The notes under the pieces were generated by a model. The model worked only from the letters and a program-made list of their open reading frames with translations. It searched no databases and was not told the DNA's origin. Made by a program: the position numbers and the translations under genes. This document shows positions 1 through 11,550 of a DNA stretch of 64,000 bases, one piece after another. The stretch lies in the NCBI GenBank assembly GCA_028564705.1, contig JAPXFQ010000406.1, positions 22,501 through 86,500 of the forward strand, read 5' to 3'. The number at the start of each line of letters is the position of its first letter. Within the stretch, counting starts at the first letter, position 1. The DNA is from Apricaphanius iberus. Lineage: Eukaryota > Chordata > Actinopteri > Cyprinodontiformes > Aphaniidae.

Positions 1-73
1 CATATATATAAATATATATACATATATATATATATACTTATACATATACATATATATATATATACACATATAC

Positions 74-110
<37 letters not shown>

Positions 111-450
111 AATATAATATATACATATATATAATATATATATATACATATAATATATATATATACATATATTATATATATATACATAATATATATTTAC
201 ATAATAATATAATATATACATTTATGTATATACACATATATATAATATATATATTATATAATATATATATACATATATATATGTATATATACATATATAT
301 ATAATATATATATATATAAATATATATATTATAATACATATACATATATATATATATATAATATATATAATATATATATATATAACATATATATATGTAT
401 ATATATATATGTATAATTATATATATTAATATATATAAATATATATTATA
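1..450. repeat. TA/TACA-rich microsatellite
   Basis: Almost pure alternating TA with interspersed TACA and TAAT units. It adjoins the TA target of the Tc1-like element that starts at 453, and the same TA-rich sequence resumes at about 2059. The open frame of Tyr/Ile residues on the minus strand here is only the translated repeat. Confidence 0.95.
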
Positions 451-452
451 TA

Positions 453-665
453 CAGACGTGGACAAAATTGTTGGTACCCTTCATTAAATCAAAGAAAAAC
501 TCATAATGGTCACAGAAATAACTTTAATCTGACAAAAGTAATAATAAATAAAAATTATATAAATGTTGACCAATGAAAGTCAGACATTGCTTTTCATCCA
601 TGCTTCAACGGAATTATTTAAAAAATAAATGCATGAAACAGGCCTGGACAAAAATGATGGTACCC
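453..665 (+). repeat. Left terminal inverted repeat of Tc1-like element (IR/DR)
   Basis: It pairs with 1846-2058 over about 213 bp. The outer direct repeat is at 453-480 and the inner direct repeat at 639-665; both would be transposase binding sites in this family. Confidence 0.9.
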
Positions 666-670
666 ACAAC

Positions 671-1680
<1,010 letters not shown>

Positions 1681-1845
1681 TGAGTGTGGTACACACCACG
1701 TCACCAAACAACACAGTGACTACCTGGAGTCCTATATATAGGCCCACTGAGTGATTACAGGATTGTAGACACCTAGGATGCTGATTAGTGGACATACCTT
1801 GGATTAACATGTCCCTTTGGTCACATTATTTTCATTCTTTTCTAG

Positions 1846-2058
1846 GGGTACCATCATTTTTGTCCAGGCCTGTTTCATGCATTTATTTTTTAAATAATTC
1901 TGTTGAAGCATGGATGAAAAGCAATGTCTGACTTTCATTGGTCAACATTTATATAATTTTTATTTATTATTACTTTTGTCAGATTAAAGTTATTTTTGTG
2001 ACCATTATGAGTTTTTCTTTGATTTAATGAAGAGAACCAACAATTTTGTCCACGTCTG
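1846..2058 (-). repeat. Right terminal inverted repeat of Tc1-like element (IR/DR)
   Basis: Near-perfect inverted copy of 453-665. A small difference near the tip (GGTTCTC here against GGTACCC on the left) shows some drift since insertion. Confidence 0.9.
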
Positions 2059-2337
2059 TATATATATATGAATGTTACTGGAAGTAGAAGAAATTAGGCG
2101 GATACAAGAACACATCCTAGAAGTCTGCTTCTACAAATGCAGGATGGAAGACAGAGGGGAAAATGATAAAACAAAGTAAGCAAACGAACAATGGAAACTG
2201 ATAATCACACAGCAACATATATTAGTACAAGAAAAGTGTCAAAAGCGCATGATACAGATTACTACACGACACATGGGGAGCCTAAGTCTCTGCTATTTCT
2301 TGTTGGTCCATGGGTTCCATGGTAAAAAAAAATTGTA

Positions 2338-2560
2338 ACTGATGGGTTACTGGTTCAACCTCCCCACCCGGTGGTGGCTCTGTACAACAGCCCCGCTTCT
2401 GTTTGAGTACCTCAGGGCAGCTGTGGCTACAACATAGCTTACCACCATCAGCGTGTGAATGTGAGCATTAATGGTTAAATGACTAAATGCAGTGTAAAGC
2501 GCTTTGTGGTCCTCTGACTGAAAAAGCACTATGCAAATGCAGGCCATTTATTATTTACTT
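2338..2560 (+). mobile_element. tRNA-derived SINE, degraded copy
   Basis: It begins with a degraded B-box-like stretch (TACTGGTTCAACC) and contains CTCAGGGCAGCTGTGGCTAC. It ends in a tail of the GTAAAGCGCTTTGTGG ... GCACTATGCAAATGC type that is common to fish SINEs and their LINE partners. The body matches 56603-56770, where the tRNA-like head is better preserved. The approximately 280 bp between the Tc1-like element and this copy hold nothing I recognise. Confidence 0.7.
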
Positions 2561-4085
2561 TGATTTTGTTTGGCAAATAAAAACACAATAATATACACAG
2601 AAATTTGCTATTTTAATGTGAAGTAGTCTAGAAAAGTTGAAGGGGTAAGAATATCTGTACAAGGCACTCGTACCCTAATGGTCCTTTAAAAACTCTCTGA
2701 ATTAATTTCTTTAAAGGTCTGTCAAGCCATGTGTTTTTTTGGCTTTGTCCTCATGCAGAACTTCCTAGTAGTATGTCTGGTTAACCTTTACCTTAAGTAC
2801 AAAGTATGCATATTTGGTTTTGTTCTTATCATATGTTGACCCAATTGGACTGGTTGGAAACATAAGCACATAAATGCTTGTATCCAAAAAAAATTTAAAA
2901 TTAAAAATAAAGGAACATTCAGAGCTATGCAGAGAGTAAAAATGTTTTAAGTGTTTTGTGCTTGAAGTTTTATCAAAGCACAGCATCTCTAAGTGGGGTT
3001 CACATGTGTGTTGCTAGCAGGAGTGTGTCATCAGCAAATGCTGCTGAAGTGCAGGAAGAAGCAATAGTAAACAACCCTTGTGGTGCAGCAGAGTCCACAG
3101 TACCATCTGTGCATGATAACACAAAAAAACACATGAAATTTGGATTACACCTTGCAGAAAATAGTGCTCACTGTCTTTATATGTGTGTATGGTTTTCCCT
3201 TCATGGTAAATGCTGACTTTACTGATACAATATCCTTGGGAAATAATAGAAAATAGACGCAGTGCAGTCTGGCACATTAAAAAGCTGTCAAACTGATAAA
3301 ACAAACAATAACAACACAGGTGTGCCAAAAACAAGGTGGAAGCCATATTTGGTACCAAATCCAGGGTATTTGTTTTTCGTTTATTATTTTGTCAAACCAC
3401 AATTGTAAAACAAACCCCAAAACAGCCTGACTATGTAATTTGAATCCACCTTAATTCTATTTGACCATCCCCTTCTGAGTTCAAATAAAGTATCAAACTG
3501 AGCTTTACAACTTTTTTTCACATTGTCGTGCATACTTCATGTGGACTTTATATACTGGTTAGGTATAATAAAGCCTATTTTCTTACTTTTTTGTTTGTTT
3601 CATTATCATTGATATCATGAAAATCCTTAATTTTAAAAATAACATTATATTAATATAATGTGTAGCAATTACAGTATGTATTCATCTTATAGTTCTTTGT
3701 TTCAGAAAATAGTGAATTAAAATATATCAGTAAGTCTTACCCACCAAAGATAATGGGTATTGCTTACGCTGCTATTGGCAAGGAGATGGGTCTGGATGTG
3801 AGTTGCTGTACAGGTAAACCAATCACATGCTAGGGTATATGGGACATGCCTGAACAAAAAAATAAAATACTGAAATAGTTATAGATAATTTTAAATCAGT
3901 TCTTTGTGAATTCATGCAAATTATCAATCCATAACTTTAACATCGAATTAATCAATTATATCTAATGAATTGTTGATATATTTAACAACAATCAGAGGTA
4001 CATTGTTTACATTAAAGGTTTTTTATTTAATGGTGTGCTGCATTTTGAGGCTCAATAAAGCGGATTAATTGCAACTTATATTAGC
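2561..4085. other. Intergenic or intronic DNA
   Basis: AT-rich sequence without repeat ends or a convincing gene. The only coding-like element is the possible 108-bp exon at 3706-3813, listed separately. Confidence 0.5.
3706..3813 (+). other. Possible isolated coding exon, unidentified
   Basis: A 108-bp stretch is framed by an acceptor-like TTTGTTTCAG and a donor CAG|GTAAAC. One frame is open through it (about 35 codons, including SYPPKIMGIAYAAIGKEMG) and is closed by a stop outside each splice site. The base composition is more coding-like than its surroundings. No domain is recognised. About 36 codons can stay open by chance in this composition, and no partner exon on the plus strand was found. 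It may also be part of an unrecognised transposon gene. Confidence 0.22.
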
Positions 4086-4470
4086 TACACAGTGATGCAG
4101 GTAGAACTGTTGCCTTGCATCAAGGGGGTACCAGATTTAAAAACCATTCCGGGGCCGTTGTACATGGAGTTTGCATGTTCTTCCCATGCATGCGTGGGTT
4201 CTCCCCAGTTACTCCGGCCTCCTCCTACAACCAAAAAATGTGAATGTAAGAATATTTGGTCTCCCTAAATTGTTCACATAAAAGTGTGTGTGTGTATGCA
4301 TGGTTGTCTGTTCTATGCCCCTCTGTTCCCCTTTGATGGACTGGTGGCCTGTCTGGGGTATACACCCCTCCACACCCCATGCCCAGTGACCACTGAAGAT
4401 AGGCTCCAGTGCCCCTTCAACCCTCCAAGGATAAGCTCCTAGGCATTGGACATGTTTTAGTAATGGTATC
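4086..4470 (+). mobile_element. Non-LTR retrotransposon-type 3' end, copy 1
   Basis: Typical fish interspersed repeat containing GTTGCCTTGCATCAAGG, GGAGTTTGCATGTTCTTCCC, GCGTGGGTTCTCCCC, a TGTG microsatellite and GATGGACTGGTGGCCTGTC, then GATAGGCTCCAG. It shares its second half with 15640-15826 in the same orientation. It has the structure of a LINE/SINE 3' region (RTE- or L2-type); the clade is not settled from this piece. Confidence 0.7.
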
Positions 4471-6612
4471 AAGGTAATTGGGACCAAATACAAATTCACT
4501 CAAGACTTTTCAGGAGTTAACTTAAAAAAAATAAAAAATAAAAAAACATTCTACTTAACAATATGCACTACCTAATTAATATCTATCATTTAAAACGTTA
4601 CGTTACATAAAAAACCCAGAGGTTTGAAGTTTTAATGTGACAAAATGCTTTTGCCCTGTCCTGTATTCTAGAAGGCTGTCTTTCCATACAATTAATCCAA
4701 ATGCAGCATTATAAAATCAATTTTGGAGCTACGCTACGACATCCGGAGAAGTTGTACTGCAAAGAGAGCCAAGAAGTGACGAGCACTAATATTCATCTGC
4801 TGGATTCAAAGCCACTTTGTTGCATGCAGATGGCAGTGAGCTGAGGCACTCAATCACCTCATTAGACAAGTACCTCCATCTAATGTGCTTGCACTGGAAC
4901 ACATGGCTAAATATTTTTAAAGAAGGATTCCGCAAGCTTTCTCTTCACGACTCCCTTCAACAGCTTAAACCCTGAGGTTTCACTTTATATATATATCCAT
5001 CTCTCACGAATATTATTCTAATATAATTCAATTTCCTGCACCCACGAAAGGCAACAAAATGTGTGTAAGACTTAGTGTGTCATCAAGGATTAACATGCGG
5101 CTGGTAAGTGAATCATTTAATCCAAGGCTTAATGACAGCTGCTTCTGCAGAGGGTGCTGAGACAAAACGGCAGTCTGCAGGCCAAGCAGTTGAGTACAGA
5201 GGGGAAAAAAAAAGAATGACTGACATTGAGGGAGACAAAGAGGAGGATTTCAAAAAGGTACCTCTCTCTCCTAGATCTCCAAGACTAAATGACCTGGACA
5301 TGTCTGCTAAATGGAGCTTGCTACGCGGTCAATCCTGTTAAATATGGAGCAATGAGAGAGGAAAGACCGGAAAGATTGAGGGAGAGCTGGTAATAGAAGG
5401 AATTGATCTGAGAGGCTGCTATGCTGGAAGTAACTGACAGAAACCAATATAATGTAATTAATTTAATGACTCTCAAGTTGTGTGCATAGGGCAGAGTTAG
5501 CTAATGATTACATTGACAACCATGTGAATAAAATATCAAATGTCAGTCATGGAAGAATCATTTCATAATGGGGTACAGTCACTTCTCTCCATCTTTTCCA
5601 AGATGACATGATATTGGGTTCAAAAGAAGGAGATACTGTATTTCCACCAAATCAAATTAAAGTAATAAATTAAGAGGTGAGGAATCAGTTTATTGTTCTA
5701 ATGCACACCAGTTGAGAACATATGCCATCTCCCAACCACACATGTTTAAAATGAAGTGCAGCATGCATAAAACACTAAAGGAGCCGCATTTCTGACTGAA
5801 GATCACTTTTATGACTCACATATGTGAAATATGTCTCTGTCTGCATGTTCACAGGAGCATGTCCACTTCTGATTCTGGTCTAGGCCACAGCTCTTTCTCT
5901 TTCAGTACAATTAGGTCTTCAAAGGCCAATACAAAATTTAGCTCAGCCTGACCGAACATTATTATCAGGCAACTAAATTTCCACCAGACCTCCAGAATAG
6001 CTCTTTTGAGAGAAACTGCTGTTAGAGCTTGCAAACCAACCTCCACATTATGTCATACTGGTTTTCTTCATATTGCACACCAGTAGCATCATTTAATGCA
6101 GTAGCACCTAACCCACAATTTTCAGCTGACAGACCAAAAAACTCATTTTTTGGACATAAGTTTTGCACATAAGTTTGAAAAAAGGGTCAGTGCAAATTGT
6201 AGCTATTGTAACAACCAGTCTTTTGTTTCCACAATGTGTTGTCCCTGCTTTATTTCACTCAGTAATGACCGCTGGCTTCCTAGTGTGATGCTACCGTCTT
6301 CTTATGATTTCCAGCACCCTGGATGCCTGTTCAATATTAAGGCAGACTGTTATACAGATATTGCGGTGCAGATGAAAACAGTACAGCTCTGTTTATCTTC
6401 CTGATGTTTTCTATATACTGAAGCCCATCCTATCCATGGAGACCAACAGAAACAAAAGAATGGTTGTGGTTACATCTGAAAATAATCCAACTGGGGTCCT
6501 TCTAGTTTGATTAGATCTTATAAATAAAGGCTGTAAAACCTCAGAGGAGCCATAGTATTTATCAGTGTCAGAATTTTTAACATGTTTTTCAAATAAGGCC
6601 TAAAAAAGTATA
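4471..6612. other. No gene seen; part may be conserved non-coding DNA
   Basis: No repeat ends or splice-framed exons were recognised. Around 4730-5470 the sequence is less AT-rich and complex, including CTCATTAGACAAGTACCTCC and TTAATGACAGCTG. The short open frames at 5108-5341 on both strands overlap each other and look fortuitous. Conservation would need an alignment. Confidence 0.35.
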
Positions 6613-6620
6613 CTTATAAT

Positions 6621-7671
6621 CAGTGTTGTGGGTAACGCGTTACTAAGTAACGCGTTAGAGTACTCTAATTACTTTTTTCGTGAAATGTGTAACTTAACGC
6701 GTTAGTTTTGTGCGTTAAGTAATCAGTAACTTCGTTTTTTTTTTTTTAAAAAGTAATCCGTTATTTTAAGAATTTTTTTGGATAAGGAAAGGAAAATCCC
6801 GACTGCAGTCTGCTTTTGTCAGACAGTAGACCTCGTGTGCCACCTGCGGATGCATTAGCGGAGCCGAAGTGCTGTGATCATAAAGTCAGTGGCTGTGATA
6901 CGTCTGTGCCCTGCACCTGGTCCTGAACTCCCGGCAAGATGGCAGAGAGGACAGTGTTTGCTTTATGGAAGTACGCGCATTATTTTCAATTTGTCAACGA
7001 AAAGGAGAAGAACATAACGGTAAAATGCACACTCTGTGTTGGTGAAAAGCTTCTGTCGACCGGCAAAAATTCTACCTCAAATTTAAAATTTAAAAAAAGT
7101 AATCACTACTTTGAAGAGCAAGTGTAAGGGACGACGTTAAAGCGAATTTAGGCTTGTGACACTTTAATATTATTTTGTTCGGCTATTAAGCGATTTGTCA
7201 TTTGCCTGTGTGGCAGTGAATGATTTTATTCGGTTTGTAGTAATTTTTGTTTGACAGGCAGCTGTTAATTTCAGTTAGATCGTTGACTGGTTGGTAATTT
7301 CTAAATGGATCTAAATCTGCAAGCCGGTTTACATCAAATTGTGTTCATTCTGTGATAATTAATAAATAAAACGCTATGTGGAATAGCCTATTGCTGACTG
7401 TCTGTCCTGTTATTGTTATCTTTCAGTAATTTAGTTGGTTGACTGACGTTATTCATTGTCAGGAGTCACGACTTCTGGTGCATTTAAAAGGGGGCTGTGT
7501 CTGTCAATTAAACTGCAGGATGTGTGATGCGCTGCATTTTTGGTAATGCATGAGTACTCTAACGCGTTACTTTTATGAATAGATAACGCAGTAACTTAAC
7601 TGATTACTTTTAATTGATGGTAACGTTGTAACCTAACTAACTACTTTCCAAAGTAACTACACCCACCACTG
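6621..7671 (+). mobile_element. hAT-family non-autonomous DNA transposon with perfect 8-bp TSD
   Basis: A 1051-bp element has ends CAGTGTTGTGGGT and, inverted, CAGTGGTGGGTGT. It is flanked by an exact 8-bp duplication, CTTATAAT, at 6613-6620 and 7672-7679, the hallmark of hAT transposition. Subterminal regions are rich in ACGCGTTA repeats; 6634-6656 is an 11-bp-arm palindrome around a single A. Inside is the first exon of a BED-finger transposase and nothing of the catalytic domain, so it is a deletion derivative that would need transposase from elsewhere. The perfect duplication suggests a fairly recent insertion. Confidence 0.93.
6939..7127 (+). pseudogene. Truncated BED zinc-finger exon of a hAT transposase
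   Basis: A 62-codon frame begins MAERTVFALWKYAHYF. It contains a BED-type finger start: an aromatic-rich N-terminal helix (residues about 8-18), then VKCTLCVGEKLLST with the Cys-x2-Cys pair at about residues 31-34. It continues with a TSNLK motif but breaks before the usual His pair; FKKSNHYFEE replaces the expected His-x3-5-His region. BED fingers bind DNA at the N-terminus of hAT transposases and of ZBED proteins derived from them. The frame lies wholly inside the hAT ends, so it is a transposon relic, not a host gene. Confidence 0.8.
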
Positions 7672-7679
7672 CTTATAAT

Positions 7680-8952
7680 ATGAAATCTACCCATTGATAT
7701 TATGATAAAATCCAAATGACTCATGGGGGCAGTATATAGTATTGTTTTTAAAAGTTAATCTCAAGTGAGAATGTACATTATTAGACATGTGTTGAGTACT
7801 AAAGTAATACTAGTTTTCAACCCCATGTCCTTAAATATAAATGTGAGCTCAGCTGGGATTTAATAAGCTAAAAAACATTACAATTAAAAAGGAAAAAAAT
7901 GGGTACACATTTATTTAAATGTTTATACTTAATACCCTGTTTTCTTGATCCCATGGAGCAAGCAAGATAAAATACTGTGATTGCAATGTTATTGTTGGAT
8001 ATCACATGCTGAATGTATTATGTCAATTATTCCACACTTTATCCCCTATTTCTTCCAATGCTAGACATTATTTATGGTAATTATAATGATGGTATATGTC
8101 AATTGTCCATTATAAAGAACATTACGACGAATAGATCAATTTATCAGGTTCAGCTTGGAAAAAACAAAAAAATCATTTCCCCCTGTCCCTTAAATACATC
8201 AAAATTTATAACTTCTACCATTTTTGGTTTGGCAAATGATCTGTGTAAAGGCATATATAGCTTTCAAATCCTAGCCTTTAAAATGCATGTTTTACCTTGA
8301 CATTCATAAATTACTCAAGCCTATTACTAGTACGTAGAAACTGAATGTATTTCATTTGAAATAGGACAAGCTACCAAATGTTAGAAACCTAGAAGTACAT
8401 TTTGATTACAATATTCCGTACAATAATGTTGCTTTGACGGATATATTTTGATACACTGAGCAGCGCTAGATCTCGTTATAACAACGAGGACCGCACCGTA
8501 CAACTCGCACTGCAAAATAACAACTTCCTCAGCTGGGAGAACCATGCAAACCTGTGGTAAATATTGGACAAAATCATCCAGTGGATGGTATGTCTTATAT
8601 AAGGCCCAGAGTGGATTCCCGTTGAGTGCCTGCAGTGGAAATAAATCACTCTCAGTTTGACGATAAACAATCTGATGTTTTTAGGAGTCAAAATGGATGT
8701 GTGCTTTAACTAAAGTTTTATTTTAAAAGGCGGAAGATTCAGTGGCTCTATTCGGGGGGGAAAAAAACCAAGCCCCCAAACCCGCTTTGAAGTTCCGCTC
8801 TTCGTGGGCGGTAATGTGGCATGGCATCCAGCCAAAGCCTACAAACATAAGGATTAAATGACGCCTGCCCAGTGTCCCTGCTGAGGCATTCATACTATAT
8901 GCTACAATAAGAACGGAATATGCAAAACTCAAAAATGGATGTGCATATAAGT
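7680..8952. other. Nothing recognised
   Basis: AT-rich sequence with only short unsupported open frames. 8013-8300 on the plus strand is open for 95 codons but has no domain, repeat boundary or splice context. Confidence 0.5.
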
Positions 8953-8972
8953 ACACACACACACACACACAC
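8953..8972. repeat. (AC)10 microsatellite
   Basis: Ten uninterrupted AC units. Confidence 0.97.
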
Positions 8973-10130
8973 TTGACTACTTGATGGAACTGCTCAACTG
9001 TCAACATATGTGCGCCCTTCCTGGAGAGATGACTTTTAAGTCTGGGCCTGAGAGGGTGATTTGTGAGGGAATTTCTGCACTTAGTGTATGAAAGTCAGTG
9101 TCAGATGTGGTTCTTTGCTCTGTAGCTCTGTGTAGGTTTATTCGCTCATGAAACATTTATGTGAATGAGAAATTACATCACTGTCAACTTAAAAGTCAAA
9201 TGAACTGCAGGAATAAGTGTGAGTGTATTTATGGAGCTAGTATGTCATTTATGGGCCTGAGGGTTTAGGTATGAAGCCAGAACATATCAACATGCAATGA
9301 GGTTTAGCAGAAACAGCTCCTGCAAATACAGTCACAAAAGCAGATCGTTTTCCATGTTGAAGTTTCCAGCTCTGTAAAACCCACAAACATCCCAGAGCAA
9401 GAGTGTTGTGTGCCAAATAACCAGAGTGCCAAAAGCCAAGACATATAACTATTTTCCTCCATGTTGTAAAACTTATCTGCAGATTGAAGCTATTACTCTG
9501 GAAAAAGTTTACAGAAAATAAATTTGGACATTTTTTTGCTGTATATTTACAACTACAACTTACAATGTTTTATTATGGACACTACAAAGTGCAGTTGAAT
9601 TTTTGGAAGTGTGCCAACAGGTAAAGTAAATCAGCTCAAATTTATTACATGCTTTGGGCTTGTTTTTATTATTATTCTTTTTTGAACTGGTCCCACTTAT
9701 TATAGCCCCTGAAACGGTCATTGAATCTTTTCAGATGTCCTTGTTGCTTGATCCCATTTCACCAGTTGTTTTGAATCAACTCTCTTGTTTTCACTCGCCA
9801 ACAGCGTCACCCAGTATGTTGTGGTCTTCTCTTTGTATTCAAAGGTTGGATATCCAGAAAACTTTCTGAATTGTGTTTCTGTCAGGAATCAGAGTCATTG
9901 CAGGGTGGGGCGCTGTATGAATGGATGAAATTAAATGCTAATGTAAGAAACGGTGTTTGACGAGGCTCCCACATAAATGCATCACCAAAAAACCTTCCAA
10001 ACCAACTTGTTTTGTGATTTAGAGCAAAAACACACATACCACTGGCATACCACTGGCATTTAAAGTGACATCACAGCAGGTACACACCAGCTACTGAAAA
10101 GTTTTGATGATTTTGCTTTTTCCTCTCAGA
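8973..10130. other. Nothing recognised
   Basis: Unique-looking AT-rich DNA with no repeat boundaries and no supported exon. Confidence 0.45.
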
Positions 10131-10453
10131 GTTCTTTAATTTTTACTTTGTGCAGTGTCAACATGTGACTTCTTTCCCTGTTTTTGTCTGTCCCTGCTTT
10201 CTCGATTGTCCCCAGCTTTCCCAAGTTTCTTTAATTGTCTCTCTGATTACCTTCCTTCCATATTTAAACTAAACCCCTGTGTATTCCTTGTCTGTTTTTA
10301 GATTATCAATATTGTAAACATCATAATTTATTTAATTTCCTCTTCATTGTGACCTTAATTATTGCCTGTGTTTCCTGCGTGTGGACTGGTCATTAAAATA
10401 TGGGTTTTCTAAACTCCAAACACCTCTCTGTGCCCATGTCCGTTGTACAGAAC
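10131..10453 (+). mobile_element. Retrotransposon 3'-end-like repeat interrupted by the PLE
   Basis: A T/C-rich run (CCTGTTTTTGTCTGTCCC ... CCCCTGTGTATTCC ... CATTAAAATATGGG) followed by CACCTCTCTGTGCCCATGTC and ACATGACAG. This layout, a pyrimidine-rich 3' region, a poly(A)-signal-like ATTAAA and a terminal TGACAG, is familiar from fish retrotransposon tails. The clade is not determined. The Penelope-like element entered at its end. Confidence 0.45.
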
Positions 10454-10465
10454 ATGACAGAAAGG

Positions 10466-10537
10466 CATCTTGATTAGAATTTTTGTAAAACTCAGATTGG
10501 TAGAGAATCGAATTACATTCTGCTGACATGTTTCGGC
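10466..10537 (-). repeat. PLE terminal inverted repeat, 3' copy
   Basis: 72 bp that match 11180-11251 in inverted orientation with one difference. It includes the 3' half of the hammerhead core (GCCGAAACATGTC). Its first three bases overlap the target-site duplication. Confidence 0.93.
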
Positions 10538-10570
10538 GTTACACTTCCGCCTTCATCAGAGCTATCGTTG
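10515..10570 (-). ncRNA. Hammerhead-ribozyme-like motif at the PLE 3' end
   Basis: On the minus strand the invariant CTGATGA (10553-10559) is followed by stem II GGCG/CGCC around a nine-base loop, then GAAAC (10530-10534), a two-base loop AT and the cleavage triplet GTC (10525-10527). A15.1 pairs with the U of GTC and C15.2 with its G, giving a two-base-pair stem III. Stem I is at least AGC after the cleavage site paired with GCT before CTGATGA. One extra A lies between the core and stem II, as in some natural hammerheads. PLE terminal repeats are known to carry type I hammerheads with very short stem III. Cleavage is predicted between 10525 and 10524. Activity is not shown. Confidence 0.75.
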
Positions 10571-11182
10571 ATCGTGTTGTTGCCTCCGTTTATGTGTGGG
10601 CAGCAGGGGACGGTGTCGCCCCCTGCTGCTTGCTTCTCCCCTGGCGATGATGCAGTCCCAGCTGTGATCTAATGTGTAGACTCCATCATCCCGGTTCATG
10701 GTGTTATGTGCACGTCTTCTTATTTCTATCGCTTCCTTAATACATCTTCTGTATTTTTGTTGTTCTGTGTTGATGATCCTTGTGTTGTCCCAGTCCATGT
10801 TATGGTTTTCTCTTGTGCAATGGTCCGTTATGGCTGATTTTTTTATTGTACTTAATGCTTCTTGTTTTGTTGCTCTTGTGTATCTTCGTTTTGTTTCTTT
10901 CTCACATTCTTTCTGGTGTTCTATTTTTCGTGTGTTGAGTTGACGTCCAGTTTCTCCTATGTATGTTTTATTGCACAGTTTGCATGGGATTTCATAGACG
11001 ACGCCACATTTTTCTTTTGATGATATTTTGTCTTTTGGATGCACCAGTTTTTGTTTTAACGTGATGTGTGGTTTCGTTGGTGTGTTGATTTTGTGTTTTT
11101 TCATTACTGTTATTATTTTTTCTGTTATTCCTTTAATGTAGGGAAGAGTTATGACTGGTTTTGATTCTGGTTCCTCTGTGCC
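10562..11182 (-). pseudogene. PLE polyprotein C-terminus with GIY-YIG endonuclease, 5'-truncated but open
   Basis: The frame is open from the inverted-repeat junction (about 11182) to a TAG at 10562-10564, roughly 206 codons. The first in-frame Met is at 11104 (180 residues). Upstream of it the frame still reads the PLE linker (ITLPYIKGITEKI), so the true protein began further back and was truncated. Counting from that Met, GVVY is at 34-37, a Cys-x2-Cys pair (PCKLC) at 41-44, YIGETGR at 48-54, His at 95 and 101, and a Glu in KEAIEI at 124 or 127. These match the GIY-YIG active site with the zinc-binding insertion usual in PLEs. In the family this nuclease nicks target DNA to prime reverse transcription. 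The lack of stops suggests recent insertion. As it stands there is no start in the family's normal position and no reverse transcriptase. Confidence 0.88.
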
Positions 11183-11251
11183 GAAACATGTCAGCAGAAG
11201 GTAATTCGATTCTCTACCAATCTGAGTTTTACAAAAATTCTAATCAAGATG
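11180..11251 (+). repeat. PLE terminal inverted repeat, 5' copy
   Basis: Inverted copy of 10466-10537, starting at GCCGAAAC. It therefore holds the GAAAC and GTC parts of the hammerhead but lacks CTGATGA and half of stem II. Unrelated sequence (11252-11285) separates it from the right target duplication. Confidence 0.93.
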
Positions 11252-11434
11252 TCAACATGACACTCAGAAAGAACATACCGAAGAGATGACAGAAAGGCAT
11301 TAAATAAGTGTTAAAAACATTGTTAAACATAGCTATACACTAAAAATAGAAAAAAAGTAAAATGTTAAACTAATGAAAAAGTAATAATTACAAGAGAAGG
11401 TGAAAACATTTTCTTATAAACCAAAGAGGGGACC

Positions 11435-11550
11435 AGCAGAAATAGTTTTGGCACATGCCGGTAAATTCGGAATGTAAAAAAAAAAAGTACATTTGTGTTT
11501 TAGTTTAGTGTTGCTCCTGCCCCTTAAGAAATCAGTGTCACCCTCAGTCA
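11435..11550 (-). mobile_element. Fragment of the 20-22 kb outer hAT family
   Basis: CCGGTAAATTCGG, a poly(A) run, CATTTGTGTTTTAG and CTCCTGCCCCTTAAG are the reverse complement of the right part of the outer hAT element (about 21990-22075). No TIR is left here. Confidence 0.6.

Larger units (their letters stand above)
10469..11285 (-). mobile_element. Penelope-like element (PLE), 5'-truncated, with 15-bp TSD
   Basis: This minus-strand insertion is flanked by an exact 15-bp duplication, ATGACAGAAAGGCAT, at 10454-10468 and 11286-11300. Reading the minus strand, it carries the last part of a PLE polyprotein with a GIY-YIG endonuclease, then a hammerhead-like motif and a terminal segment. A 72-bp copy of that terminal segment sits inverted at the other end (11180-11251). 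PLEs are retroelements that pair reverse transcriptase with GIY-YIG endonuclease; inverted terminal copies and 5' truncation are typical. The reverse transcriptase domain is missing, so the copy cannot move on its own. Confidence 0.9.

Noticed and set aside
172..465. 97-codon minus-strand frame of Tyr/Ile
   Set aside because: Pure translation of the TA-rich microsatellite.
3014..3358. 114-codon minus frame rich in Leu/Cys with hydrophobic stretches
   Set aside because: Overlaps a plus-strand frame, has no homologous motif and no splice sites that extend it.
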